Both the position numbers and the translations under genes were made by a program. The notes beneath the pieces were generated by a model. That model was given only the letters and a program-made list of their open reading frames with translations, ran no database searches and was not told where the DNA came from. This document shows positions 52,838 to 61,660 of a stretch of DNA of 64,000 bases, piece after piece. Source of the stretch: Chloroflexota bacterium (GTDB lineage: Bacteria > Chloroflexota > UBA11872); NCBI GenBank assembly GCA_026708035.1, contig JAPOVQ010000001.1, positions 87,970 to 151,969 on the forward strand, in the 5' to 3' direction. How positions within the stretch are numbered: the stretch's first letter is position 1; every line of letters begins with the position of its first letter.

Positions 52838-53800
52838 ATGACGCAATACATCACCCGGCGGATTTTGATCTCAATCCCACTTTTATTTGGGATTTCTATC
52901 ATTACGTTCATCATCATCAATATGGCTCCTGGGGATCCGCTCACCGCGCTCTTAGATCCAGAGGACCAAATCTCCCTCTCGGTACGAGACATTGAAGCGA
53001 TGAGGCGCGAACTCGGTCTTGACCGGCCGGGCCCGGTGCGCTACGTAATCTGGCTGAAAGAAGCGCTGACCGGGAATCTGGGGTTCTCATATCAGACGAA
53101 GCGACCCGTGGTTGAGATGGTTCTTGACAAATTGCCAGTTTCCCTGAGCCTCATGGGGGTGGCCCTGTCTCTTGCCTCATCGATTGGGGTTATATTTGGC
53201 GTTATCTCAGCATTGAAGCAGTATTCAGTGATAGATTATTCGCTCTCGGTAGTCTCATTTTTTATGATCTCAATCCCACAATTCTTCTTTGCTCTCTCGG
53301 GCATGCTGATATTCGCGGTGTGGCTCGGGTGGCTGCCCGTATTCGGCATGTGGACGGCCGGCGAAGACCCCGAGCTGTGGGATCTCGCCCGCCATGCCAT
53401 CCTGCCGATCTCGGCCCTGATGCTGCAGGACATTGCGGTGTACATGCGCTACACGCGGGCGTCGATGCTCGATACGCTCTCCGCCGAGTACGTGCTGACC
53501 GCGCGGGCCAAGGGGCTGAGCGAGACGCTCGTCCTTTGGAAGCACGTGTTTCGCAACGCGCTGGTGCCGCTGGTCACGATTCTGGGACTTTCGTTGCCGG
53601 CGCTCATCGGCGGCGCGCTCATCATCGAGACCATCTTCTCGTGGCCCGGCGTGGGCGCGCTGGCCTACGATGCGCTGCGGCAACGTGACTATCCGGTGCA
53701 GATGGCGGTGTTGCTGATGGGCGCCACAGCGGTCCTCGCCGCCAACCTGCTCACGGACGTGGCCTACGCCTGGGTCGATCCGCGCGTGCGTCACTCGTAA
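52838..53800 (+). CDS. Dipeptide/oligopeptide-type ABC permease (DppB-like), with a low-GC first half
   Basis: 320 residues with six membrane helices. The N-terminus YITRRILISIPLLFGISIIT, NMAPGDPLTALLDPE and GNLGFSYQTKRPV are typical DppB/OppB. The EAA loop for the ATPase is YVLTARAKGLSETLVLWKHV. Family members import peptides, nickel or oligosaccharides. Base composition breaks within the gene: 52861-52920 has 19 of 60 G+C and 53221-53280 has 22 of 60, while 53401-53460 has 39 of 60, the level of the surroundings. The switch falls near 53290-53320 while the reading frame stays intact. It lies 11 bp before dppC; no ATPase gene is in the window. ATG start. Confidence 0.92.
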   Translation: MTQYITRRILISIPLLFGISIITFIIINMAPGDPLTALLDPEDQISLSVRDIEAMRRELGLDRPGPVRYVIWLKEALTGNLGFSYQTKRPVVEMVLDKLPVSLSLMGVALSLASSIGVIFGVISALKQYSVIDYSLSVVSFFMISIPQFFFALSGMLIFAVWLGWLPVFGMWTAGEDPELWDLARHAILPISALMLQDIAVYMRYTRASMLDTLSAEYVLTARAKGLSETLVLWKHVFRNALVPLVTILGLSLPALIGGALIIETIFSWPGVGALAYDALRQRDYPVQMAVLLMGATAVLAANLLTDVAYAWVDPRVRHS

Positions 53801-53811
53801 GGCTGGGGCAC

Positions 53812-54786
53812 GTGTCACCGGAGACCCCACGGAACGATCGCCCGCCACCAGCCGAGGCGGACGGTGGCGCGGCAGCCGTGACCGCGCAGCGACGCCGGGA
53901 GGCGGTCGAGCTCCTCGACCTTCCGCCCGAGCTCTCGCCCTGGACGCGGGCGCGCCGGCGCTTCATGTCGCACAAGCTGGCCGTGCTCGGGCTCGCCATT
54001 CTCCTGAATATGGTCCTGATCTCGGTTTTCGCGGAATTCGTGGCCCCCTACGATCCGACGCGGAACCACCTGCACAAGTTGCTGGCCCCGCCGGACTCCC
54101 TGAATTGGCTCGGAACCGACCGATCCGGTCGCGACACGTTCAGTCGCGTCGTATACGGATCCCGCGTCTCGCTCTCCGTGGGCGTTGTGGCGGTATCGAT
54201 CTACTTGGCGATCGCGTTTGCCATTGGGGCAAGCGCAGGATTGGCAGGCGGTCGCGTCGACAACATCCTGATGCGTTTCACGGATCTCATCATGACCTTT
54301 CCCTCATTCATTCTCATCGTCATCATGGCCGGCATCCTCGGACCAAGCATCATCAACGTGATGGTGATCATCGGGATTTTCGGCTGGCCGGGACTGGCGC
54401 GTTTGATTCGCGGGCAGATCCTGGTCCAGCGCGAGCTGGACTACGTGATCGCCTCACAGGCGCTGGGCGGCAGCCTGCGGCACATCATCCGGCGCCATGT
54501 GCTGCCCAACGTCGTGGGTCCGGTGTCGGTGGCGATCACGCTCGGAGTCGCCGGGGCGATCCTGGCGGAGGCCGGACTGAGTTTCCTGGGTCTCGGCATT
54601 TCGGAGCCGGCGGCAAGCTGGGGGACGATGATCAGCAACGCCCGCGGGATCGCGTTCATCGACGCCGCGCCGGCTCTGTGGCTGTCGCCCGGCCTCTCGA
54701 TTGTCCTGGCGGTGCTGGCGATCTATTTCGTTGGGGACGGGCTGCGGGACGCGTTTGACGTGCGCGGCAGCGGGTCGGGGAACTAG
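53812..54786 (+). CDS. Dipeptide/oligopeptide-type ABC permease (DppC-like)
   Basis: 324 residues from GTG 53812. A 50-residue cytoplasmic N-terminus ends in SPWTRARRRFMSHKLAVLGL. Typical DppC features follow: LAPPDSLNWLGTDRSGRDTF, RVVYGSRVSLSVGV, the EAA loop YVIASQALGGSLRHIIRRHV and the C-terminal SFLGLGISEPAASWGTMIS with ARG. It pairs with the DppB-like protein to form the transmembrane channel. Unlike dppB its whole length has the usual high GC. A series of hairpins follows the stop, before the convergent solute-binding protein gene. Confidence 0.93.
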   Translation: MSPETPRNDRPPPAEADGGAAAVTAQRRREAVELLDLPPELSPWTRARRRFMSHKLAVLGLAILLNMVLISVFAEFVAPYDPTRNHLHKLLAPPDSLNWLGTDRSGRDTFSRVVYGSRVSLSVGVVAVSIYLAIAFAIGASAGLAGGRVDNILMRFTDLIMTFPSFILIVIMAGILGPSIINVMVIIGIFGWPGLARLIRGQILVQRELDYVIASQALGGSLRHIIRRHVLPNVVGPVSVAITLGVAGAILAEAGLSFLGLGISEPAASWGTMISNARGIAFIDAAPALWLSPGLSIVLAVLAIYFVGDGLRDAFDVRGSGSGN

Positions 54787-54822
54787 CAAGGCCGCTTCCT
54801 CTACAAGCCAGGTGTCCGGTGG

Positions 54823-55223
54823 CCCGCGCTGCGAGCAGCGTGGGATCGTCCGACTCTCTTACCCCCGTATCCGCACCACGGGGCAGGCACTAACCGTCTT
54901 TCAAAGGGGAGAACTTTGCGTAAAGAGCTCGGGGCGACGCATGCGTCGCCCCGACGCTTGGACGAAGAGCTTCGGCGGCCCAGGATTCCCTACGTTCACA
55001 AACGAAGTGCAACACCTAGCGAAGGGGCGGCGGCCGGAAGAAGTTCACGGGCGTTGTGCCCAATCGCCTGCCCCTTAGATTGCTCGCTCCGCTCGGAACG
55101 ACAGATCGGACGAAATGACGGGCCTTTCGCGGGAGTGAAGGGGGGCCCTTGCAAAGGTCTCGCAGTGGGGAGAGGGATCCCGACCGGCCGCGGTTGAAGT
55201 TCCCAGGCTGCACGCAGCCTGGG
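54823..55223. repeat. Cluster of palindromes in the gap after dppC
   Basis: This 540-bp gap has no credible gene but several foldbacks. CCCGCGCTGC at 54823 pairs with GCAGCGTGGG ending at 54844. At 54930-54953 there is a perfect 24-nt palindrome with half-site CGGGGCGACGCA. CCCAGGCTGC at 55202 pairs with GCAGCCTGGG ending at 55223. A stretch near 55075-55105 (TTGCTCGCTCCGCTCGGAAC) resembles REP-type repeats seen in other genomes. Confidence 0.65.
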
Positions 55224-55247
55224 CCACCGGGCTTCAGTGATTAAGCC

Positions 55248-55283
55248 ACCGAGGCGGCGGGGATTGCTCCCCGCCGCCTCGGT
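55248..55283. terminator. Bidirectional terminator hairpin
   Basis: A perfect 16-bp stem: ACCGAGGCGGCGGGGA (55248-55263), loop TTGC, and its exact complement (55268-55283). It lies between convergent dppC and the binding-protein gene. GC-rich with no long T-run, so its strength depends on the stem. Confidence 0.75.
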
Positions 55284-55326
55284 AAACGGGCGTCGAGCCG
55301 GCCAGAAGGCCGACCCGATCCGAGGA

Positions 55327-57255
55327 CTACCCGCTGAAGTCCTTGCCGTCCCAGCGCGGGTCGATCCACGTCTTCTCGACGGGCGACCGCACCGGCTGCA
55401 CGTAGGTCTGCTGCCAGAGCGGGCCCTGCATGCGACGGTGGTAGATGTTGCGGACGGTGCCGTAGTCGACCGGCCCGGCCACCATGGTGCCGCGCGCGTG
55501 GATGTACTTGGCGATCTCGAACCACGCTTCCTGCAGCTCCGCCACATCGGAAATCTGCTGCGCCTTTTCGTACATCGCGTCGATGACGGGGTCGCAGATG
55601 TCGGCGGCGTTGAAGCCGGCCTGGCTGTAGTACCAGCCGCACTTCATGCGCTGCCAGCCGTCTTCCAGGGTGTTGAAGCCGCCGAAGTTGTGCATGCTGA
55701 GGTCCCAGTTGCGGGCCTCGTAGAGCTCCTCGACAACAGCCGCGACGTCGATGCGCATGAACTGCACGTCGAGGCCAACATCCGCAAAGTACTCCTGGAA
55801 TGCCAGATCGCGCGGCCCCGGGTCACCCCATCTGATCCAGCGAATGGTCTGGCTGGTGTCGAAGCCCGACTCCGCGATGAGCTCCCGGGACGCTTCCGGA
55901 TCGTAGGGGAGCTCCCGGTAGGTTCCGGGCGGCGGATCGGCAATTAGCCCCACATGCGCCCAGACGTAGTCGGTCTTGAAGCGTGTGCCGCGGTCGAGCG
56001 TCGCGTTGACCGTATCGCGGTCGAGCGCCAACACCATGGCTTCCACAAGTAGCGAGATGTTCGTGTCCTTGAAGATCGCGGACCCCCGCTGCAGCCAGAT
56101 GACGCTGCCGAACGGCGAGCGCTGGGGGAAGGCCTGCAGGTGCGCTTGCTCGCCCAAGCGCACGAACGACTCCACGCTGCCCGCACGGATGTGGTCCAGC
56201 TCGCCGGCCTCCATGGCAGCGTCGTTCGCATCGCGGTCCCCGTAGCGAACGATGTAGCGGTCGATGTAGGGCGCCCCATACGCAAAGTCGTTGTTGGCTT
56301 CGAGTTCCCAGAACTGGCCCTCGACGTAGCGCACGGCCTTCAACGCTCCGTTCCCGACGGGCGCTGCAGCCAGCGGGTGCCCCTCGAAGGCCGTGGCGGG
56401 GTCAATGTCTTTGTAGAGGTGCTTCGGGTACGGCGGGAGGTGGATGGAGCGGTCCTTGAGCGGTCGCCCCCACCAGCCCGGATTTGGATTCGAGAGCGAA
56501 ACCCGCACCGTCTTGTTATCGATCGCGACCACCCCGCCGGAGTCCTCCACGTTGTCGGTGGGGTTCTCGGCCCAGGCCTGTGAGCCCTGGATGTTGATGT
56601 AGGTGATGTCGGCGAACTTCGCACCATAGGCCGGGTCAATGGCCATTTGGTAGCTCCACACCACGTCGTCGGCGACCACCGGCGCCCCGTCGTGCCACAC
56701 GAGGTCGGGATGGATGTGAAAGTCGTAGACGCGGGAGGGCTCGATCTCGTCCCAGCTCTGCGCCGCCCCCTGGCCCCAGCCGCCAGGCAGTGCCGGCAGC
56801 CGGTCATCGCCCCACTGGTCGCCGTACCACAGTTGCAGCCAGACATAGTCGTTGATGAAGTGATGCTCGCTGCCCCACTGTGCATAGGGGTTCCAGAAAC
56901 GCGTGGACGGGGTGCCCGCCCCCACGGTGATCGTGCCACCGCTGACAGGGCCCACCATCTCTTCTGCGGGCGCTGCCGTGACCATGACTTCCTTGATCAC
57001 TTCCTTGGTCACGACCCGCTCGACCGGGACTTCCTTGATGACCTCTTGGGTCACCACCGTCTCAACCGCGACTTCCTTGATCACTTCCTTGGTGACCACG
57101 GTCTCGACCGGGACTTCCTTGATCACTTCCTTGGTCACGACCTGCGTCTCGCCGCACGCGGCAAGCACAGCCGTGCCGGCTACTCCGAACAACCCGGCCG
57201 CCGTGCCCTGCAGCAGTCGCCGCCGCGACACCGCTGTACGCATTCCACGTTTCAT
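55327..57255 (-). CDS. Tat-exported lipoprotein solute-binding protein (peptide/oligosaccharide ABC, family 5)
   Basis: 642 residues from ATG 57255, with GGGGGGTG just upstream. A twin-arginine signal (SRRRLLQGTAAGLFGVAG) ends in a lipobox AVLAACGE with Cys at 34. Residues 39-92 are four 14-residue units of VVTKEVIKEVPVET type, an extended helical stalk common in Chloroflexota binding proteins. The SBP_bac_5 domain follows (VSGGTITVGAGTPSTRFWNPY, VWHDGAPVVADDVVWSYQM, GNGALKAVRYVEGQFWELEAN). It captures substrate for the neighbouring permeases, whose genes point the other way. Neighbours point to a sugar or sugar-acid ligand, but family 5 also binds peptides. A longer frame from 57330 adds 25 unlikely residues. 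Confidence 0.92.
   Translation of the reverse strand: MKRGMRTAVSRRRLLQGTAAGLFGVAGTAVLAACGETQVVTKEVIKEVPVETVVTKEVIKEVAVETVVTQEVIKEVPVERVVTKEVIKEVMVTAAPAEEMVGPVSGGTITVGAGTPSTRFWNPYAQWGSEHHFINDYVWLQLWYGDQWGDDRLPALPGGWGQGAAQSWDEIEPSRVYDFHIHPDLVWHDGAPVVADDVVWSYQMAIDPAYGAKFADITYINIQGSQAWAENPTDNVEDSGGVVAIDNKTVRVSLSNPNPGWWGRPLKDRSIHLPPYPKHLYKDIDPATAFEGHPLAAAPVGNGALKAVRYVEGQFWELEANNDFAYGAPYIDRYIVRYGDRDANDAAMEAGELDHIRAGSVESFVRLGEQAHLQAFPQRSPFGSVIWLQRGSAIFKDTNISLLVEAMVLALDRDTVNATLDRGTRFKTDYVWAHVGLIADPPPGTYRELPYDPEASRELIAESGFDTSQTIRWIRWGDPGPRDLAFQEYFADVGLDVQFMRIDVAAVVEELYEARNWDLSMHNFGGFNTLEDGWQRMKCGWYYSQAGFNAADICDPVIDAMYEKAQQISDVAELQEAWFEIAKYIHARGTMVAGPVDYGTVRNIYHRRMQGPLWQQTYVQPVRSPVEKTWIDPRWDGKDFSG
56980..57141 (-). 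repeat. 42-bp in-gene tandem repeat (about 4 units) encoding the binding-protein stalk
   Basis: Four near-identical 42-bp units encode residues 39-92 of the binding protein, each giving VVT(K/Q)EVIKEV plus a variable four residues. Minor codon differences between units suggest selection on the protein rather than recent slippage. It is not a CRISPR array. Confidence 0.85.
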
Positions 57256-57400
57256 GACGCACCCCCCATGCCTTGCCAGACCGACGCCAAGCGATGCCAA
57301 GCGAACAAACAGCGCCCGGGGGTCCGGCACTGATACCTAGACTCTACACCCGTGAGTATTTCGAGTCCACACGACCGCTGGCAGTCTCGTTAGGGCCTCG

Positions 57401-58201
57401 TCAGGACCAGCGACGCTCCGGCGGGTCGAAGACGAAGCCGTGGAACAGCGCGCGGCGCTCTGGAGACAGGCCGGCGTAGAAGGCCTTGGAGTAGCTCCAG
57501 TGCTCGGGGTTGCCCACCATGAAGCCGTGCTCGTAGGCGTAGTAGAGCATGACGCGGCTGGCGTTGGGATCGGTGCTTGGTCCGCGCGTGTGCCAGACGG
57601 CGTTGTGGAACATGAACGCCGTCCCCGGCGGGCCGCAGACCTGGATGGCGCCGGGCATGGTGTCGTAGCCCGCCTGCTGCTCGGGCGACGGCTCGGCGGC
57701 GCTGCGATGGGAGCCGGGCACGAGCGTGAGATTGCCCCGTCCGGGCTCGCGCATATCGGAGAGGTAGTAGCCGACCTTGAGCTGCATCATGGGCGTGGGC
57801 CGACCGAGCACGCGCAGATAGCCGCCGTCGGGGTGCCACTGCGGCGGGCGGTCGGAGGCCCCAACCTCCCAGATGGCGTCCGAGGCGTGGAAGTGCGGAT
57901 TGCGGATGAGGAAGGCGTGGATGTAGGGCATGAGAGGCGCGTAGTCGATGAGGTCCAGCAGCGCCGGGTCGTCCTCGAGGATGTGGAAGATTCGCGTGTT
58001 TGGTCCCTCCACGTCGGTGACCCCGTTGGTCGGCGCGCCGGCTTCGGCCTGGCGCCGGCGGCGTTCCATGACCAACTCGAGGCGTTCGGTGAGCAGGGCG
58101 ACGCGTTCGGGGGTGAGGAAACCCGGCAGCACCAGGTAGCCGCTGGTCTGAAACGCGTAGATCTCGTCGGGCGTTGGACTCGCGGGGCTGTCGGAGGTCA
58201 T
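57401..58201 (-). CDS. Phytanoyl-CoA dioxygenase (PhyH) family protein
   Basis: 266 residues, a non-heme Fe(II)/2-oxoglutarate-dependent oxygenase. The N-terminus DEIYAFQTSGYLVLPGFLTP is the family start. Iron ligands are His 123 and Asp 125 in PQWHPDGGYL and His 204 in AVWHTRGPS; the Arg two residues on is the usual 2-oxoglutarate contact region. GNLTLVPGSHR and GTAFMFHNAVWH are conserved. Substrate is unknown; in such islands these enzymes often act on small hydrophobic or sugar-derived compounds. The start is ATG 58201; a TTG at 58216 is possible. It lies 145 bp after the binding-protein gene on the same strand, and 44 bp before the aldo/keto reductase. Confidence 0.9.
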   Translation of the reverse strand: MTSDSPASPTPDEIYAFQTSGYLVLPGFLTPERVALLTERLELVMERRRRQAEAGAPTNGVTDVEGPNTRIFHILEDDPALLDLIDYAPLMPYIHAFLIRNPHFHASDAIWEVGASDRPPQWHPDGGYLRVLGRPTPMMQLKVGYYLSDMREPGRGNLTLVPGSHRSAAEPSPEQQAGYDTMPGAIQVCGPPGTAFMFHNAVWHTRGPSTDPNASRVMLYYAYEHGFMVGNPEHWSYSKAFYAGLSPERRALFHGFVFDPPERRWS

Positions 58202-58245
58202 GGGCGGCTCATGCAATCCTGCGCGACTTGGGGATCGATCGTCGC

Positions 58246-59196
58246 TCAGGCTTCGGACGGATCACTCACCGCCGCTTCGATGGCGTCGAGCTCATCCGGA
58301 CTCATTGCCCAGCCGACGGTTTCCACGTTCTGCCGGACGTGCTCGGGCCGGGAGGCGCCGGCGATCACGGAGGCGATGACCGGCTGGCGGGCGAGCCAGC
58401 TCATGGCCAGCTCGAGCAGGGTGCGTCCGCCGGCGTCGGCCACGGCGCGCAATCGCTCGGTCTTGGCGACGTTTGCCGGCGTGCGCCAGCGATCGGCCTG
58501 GGAGCCTTCAGCCAGCCGGGTGTCGGCGGGCGCAGCTTCACCGGGGCGGTATTTCCCGCTGAGCAGCCCGCTCGCGAGCGGGAAATAGGGCAGCAGGGAC
58601 AAGCCAAATGCCTCGCAGGCGGGGATGACCTCGGCCTCTACGCTTCGGTCGAGGAGGCTGTAGTGGTTCTGCGCGGAGAGGAACGGAGTGACGTTGGCGC
58701 GCTCGGCGGCGGCAGCGGCGGCGGCGATCTGCCAGCCGGCGAAGTTGGAGTGCCCGATGTAGCGCACCTTGCCCTGGCGGACGAGGAGATCGAGCGCGGA
58801 CAGCGTTTCCTCGATGGGCGTGTTGGGGTCCGGACGGTGCATCTGATAGAGGTCGATGTAGTCGGTGCGCAGCCGGCGCAGACTGCCCTCGACGGCCTGC
58901 ATGACATGGCGACGCGAGCCGCCGACCTGCATGGGGCCGTCGCCCATCGGGGAGGCAAACTTGGTGGCGATGACCGCGTCGTCACGGCAGCCCTTGAGGG
59001 CTGCGCCGAGAAACTTCTCCGAGCGTCCGTTCTGGCCGTAGCTGTTGCTGGTGTCGAACAGCGTGATGCCCACGTCCAGGGCGGCGTGGACCACGGCGCG
59101 CGTCTGCTTGCAGTCGCACCGTCCACCGAACTGATTGCACCCAACGCCCACCAGCGACACTTCCAACCCGGATCGACCGAGCCTCCGGTAGTCCAT
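58246..59196 (-). CDS. Aldo/keto reductase
   Basis: 316 residues from ATG 59196. A (beta/alpha)8 barrel NAD(P)H-dependent oxidoreductase. The catalytic tetrad is complete: Asp 48 and Tyr 53 (FDTSNSYGQ), Lys 79 (VIATKF), His 120 (YQMHRPDP). The family signature block RRLRTDYIDLYQMHRPD and the cofactor segment GHSNFAG are present. The C-terminal PEHVRQNVETVGWAMSPDEL is like the YghZ/Tas group. It would reduce an aldehyde or keto sugar. A TTG at 59208 gives a four-residue longer form. It probably follows the same transcript as the PhyH gene. Confidence 0.93.
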   Translation of the reverse strand: MDYRRLGRSGLEVSLVGVGCNQFGGRCDCKQTRAVVHAALDVGITLFDTSNSYGQNGRSEKFLGAALKGCRDDAVIATKFASPMGDGPMQVGGSRRHVMQAVEGSLRRLRTDYIDLYQMHRPDPNTPIEETLSALDLLVRQGKVRYIGHSNFAGWQIAAAAAAAERANVTPFLSAQNHYSLLDRSVEAEVIPACEAFGLSLLPYFPLASGLLSGKYRPGEAAPADTRLAEGSQADRWRTPANVAKTERLRAVADAGGRTLLELAMSWLARQPVIASVIAGASRPEHVRQNVETVGWAMSPDELDAIEAAVSDPSEA

Positions 59197-59354
59197 CGGC
59201 GACTCCAAGCAACGGCGAATAGCTGGTATGGGCGGCCAGTATAGGAAGGCCGAGCGGGCGGTCGGATCGGAAACGGCTTCACACGGAGTCGCCGGATGCA
59301 GGCATGATGGACCGCAGAGGCCGAGGCAACGGCCCTCAAAAGTGAGTGAACGGC

Positions 59355-60455
59355 ATGGCTGCGAAATATCGCGTTGGGATCATCGGGACGGGCCGAAGCG
59401 GCGGACTGATCGACGACGAGCTGCCAGCGGGCGACCAGCGCAAACCTTACGGGCACTACGGCGCCTACGCGGCGATTCCCGAAACCGAGGTCGTGGCCGT
59501 GGCCAACCGCGGGACGGAGCGGCTGCGGCGATTCTGCGAGCGCTTCGGCGTGACGAATACCTACCTCGACTACCGGGAGATGATCGACAGAGAGCGCCTG
59601 GACATCGTGAGCCTGACGACGCCCGCGCTCACCCGCGCCGAGCCGCTGATCTACGCCGCCGAGCACGGCGTGCGGGGCATCTACAGCGAAAAAGGGCTGT
59701 GCGCCTCACTGGCCGAGGCCGACCGGATCCACAGCGCTTGCACAGCCAATGGCGTGGCGTTCAACTGGGGGGCGATGCGCCGCCATGATCCGGTGTATAC
59801 GGCCATGCGGGACGCCATCGCCGCCGGTGATATCGGCACGCCGCAAATTGCCGTCGTGTACGGGTACACGGACCTCATCAAGCACCACCCGCACACGCTG
59901 GATACGGCGTCGCTGCTGTTAGGCGATCCAATGCCCGTGTGGGTTGAGGGCCGCCTGGTCGATCCCGGCGATCCCTTCGACCCCACGCCGCGGAAGCCAC
60001 CGCCCACCTACGACGCGGAGGGGCATCGGTATGTGGCGGCGGAGGGCCAGGAGCTTGGCGACCCGATGGTCGGGTTCTTCCGAGTGGGGTACGACGGCGG
60101 CGCGGAGGGATATTTCATTCCCCGGCGGGGGGGGCAATGGGACATCGAGGTGCACGGCGACGAAGGACGGGCCGTGATGTGGGACAACGGACTCCACGCC
60201 TCCGTGCGCATTTGCACCGGCGAATACGGCGACGTGCGTGAGCACACCATTCGAGCAATTGGTGAGAGCCCGCCGATGCTCACGATCCGCAACCTCATCC
60301 GCGAGCTGGAAACCGGCGAGCGCACGGCCGGGAACATCGACGTCACCATGCAGTCGGTGGAAGCGCAGTTCGGCATCGCGCACTCGCATCTCAACGGCGG
60401 CGCGCGGGTATCCCTGCCCGTGGCCGACCGGACGCTCTACATCCCGGGTGGCTAG
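59355..60455 (+). CDS. Gfo/Idh/MocA-family oxidoreductase
   Basis: 366 residues from ATG 59355. NAD-dependent sugar or inositol dehydrogenase type. The Rossmann motif is RVGIIGTGRSGGL; the usual EKP motif appears as YSEKGLCASLAEADRI, keeping Glu-Lys but with Gly in place of Pro. Beyond about residue 125 is the alpha/beta substrate domain (AFNWGAMRRHDPVYTAMRDA, HPHTLDTASLLLGDP). His/Asp in HTLD fit the catalytic region. A GTG at 59346 gives three more residues. Its last codons overlap the convergent sialidase gene by the shared sequence CTAG, which is TAG on both strands. Context implies oxidation of a glycan-derived sugar. Confidence 0.9.
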   Translation: MAAKYRVGIIGTGRSGGLIDDELPAGDQRKPYGHYGAYAAIPETEVVAVANRGTERLRRFCERFGVTNTYLDYREMIDRERLDIVSLTTPALTRAEPLIYAAEHGVRGIYSEKGLCASLAEADRIHSACTANGVAFNWGAMRRHDPVYTAMRDAIAAGDIGTPQIAVVYGYTDLIKHHPHTLDTASLLLGDPMPVWVEGRLVDPGDPFDPTPRKPPPTYDAEGHRYVAAEGQELGDPMVGFFRVGYDGGAEGYFIPRRGGQWDIEVHGDEGRAVMWDNGLHASVRICTGEYGDVREHTIRAIGESPPMLTIRNLIRELETGERTAGNIDVTMQSVEAQFGIAHSHLNGGARVSLPVADRTLYIPGG

Positions 60456-61504
60456 CCGCCGCCCAACTCGTCAACGCTGAGTCGCGTCCAGCGGAGGCGC
60501 TCGTAGGTCATCTCGTCGCCGCTCTCGTAGATCAGTCCAACCGTGCCGTCGCCCAGGTCGCAGAGGTCGGAGTAGGCGGAGGGTCCGGGATGCACGACGA
60601 GCCCGCTCGACCAGGTGCGTCCGCCGTCGTCGCTGCGTCGCACGGTGAGCCGCTCGCGGGCCTCGCTGGCGGCGTTGGCGAAGACGAGCGGCGTGCCGGG
60701 ACCGCCCGCGCGAACCGCCGAGGCCTGGCAGTGGGGGTCGATGAGGTCGTGGTGCCAGTCATCCTCGCTAAACGACTCGCCGCCGTCCACGCTGCGCGCG
60801 TAGCGCCGGCGGTAGAGCGGCTGCTCATCGCGCCGGTCGCAGCGACGGTTGAGATAGAGGCTGCCGTCGTCCAGCTCCACGACCACGCACTCGTTTGTGC
60901 CGTCGCCGGTGGTTGCGCCGATGCGCCAGGAGGCGCCGCCGTCATCGCTCAGCAGCAGGTGAGAGCGGCACCAGTCGACATAGCGCTCGTGCTGCACGCC
61001 GACGCCGTGATCGCAGGGGATGACGAATCGTCCGCTGTGCAGTTGGATGCCATGACACGGTCCCGTGGCGTACCAGGTCCAGCCGGGCCGCTTGACCGCG
61101 CTAGTGATCTCGCGGGGTGATGCCCACGTTTTCCCGTCGTCGTCGCTGTGAGTCTGCCAGACGGTGCGCTGGGCTTTGTCCTGCCAGACAAGGTCCTCTG
61201 GGCCGTCGTGGGGATTGCGGCAGAAGAGCAGCGTGATGCGCCCGGTGTCGCGATCCACCACGGGCGCCGGGTTGCCGGCGACGTCGCCGCCGCCCGAAAC
61301 GACGACGCGCATGGCGTCGAAGTCGGCGGCGCCGCGCTCGCGCCGGCGCAGGACGGTGTCTATGTCGCCGGTGTCGGCCCGACTATTGCGGCGTCCCTCG
61401 GCAAAGGCCAGCACGGTGCCGGCGGTGGAAACCGCCAGGGCCGGAATGCGGAAGGTGTGATAGCCGTGCCGTCCGGATACGAATAGGTCTTGAATTTCGT
61501 CCAT
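60452..61504 (-). CDS. Sialidase (GH33-type, exo-alpha-sialidase-like)
   Basis: 350 residues, a six-bladed beta-propeller. The FRIP motif is at residues 18-21 (HGYHTFRIPALAVS), holding the first catalytic Arg. Asp-box repeats are HSDDDGKTWASP, SDDGGASWRIG, SVDGGESFSED and SDDGGRTWSSG. A late SAYSDLCDLGDG carries a candidate nucleophile Tyr, and IYESGDEMTYERL its paired Glu. Sialidases cleave terminal sialic acid; since no signal peptide is found, the protein seems cytoplasmic and may act on imported sugars or on a non-sialic glycoside. ATG at 61504. It converges on the Gfo/Idh gene with overlapping stops. Confidence 0.9.
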   Translation of the reverse strand: MDEIQDLFVSGRHGYHTFRIPALAVSTAGTVLAFAEGRRNSRADTGDIDTVLRRRERGAADFDAMRVVVSGGGDVAGNPAPVVDRDTGRITLLFCRNPHDGPEDLVWQDKAQRTVWQTHSDDDGKTWASPREITSAVKRPGWTWYATGPCHGIQLHSGRFVIPCDHGVGVQHERYVDWCRSHLLLSDDGGASWRIGATTGDGTNECVVVELDDGSLYLNRRCDRRDEQPLYRRRYARSVDGGESFSEDDWHHDLIDPHCQASAVRAGGPGTPLVFANAASEARERLTVRRSDDGGRTWSSGLVVHPGPSAYSDLCDLGDGTVGLIYESGDEMTYERLRWTRLSVDELGGG

Positions 61505-61660
61505 CGCGCCGCCTCAACTCACGTGCCAGGCCACCAGGCCAGCATAGAGCGCCGGAAGTCTGTTCGGAGACATCGCGCCCGGGCAAACGCGCGACAATGC
61601 CCGCGTCAGCGACGACCGCGCCGGTCGGGCTCTCGATCCCCCGGGCGCAGGAGAAGGACC

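Noticed and set aside
56980..57141. Regular 42-bp repeats that could suggest a CRISPR array
   Set aside because: No unique spacers; the repeats are in frame and encode the stalk of a binding protein.
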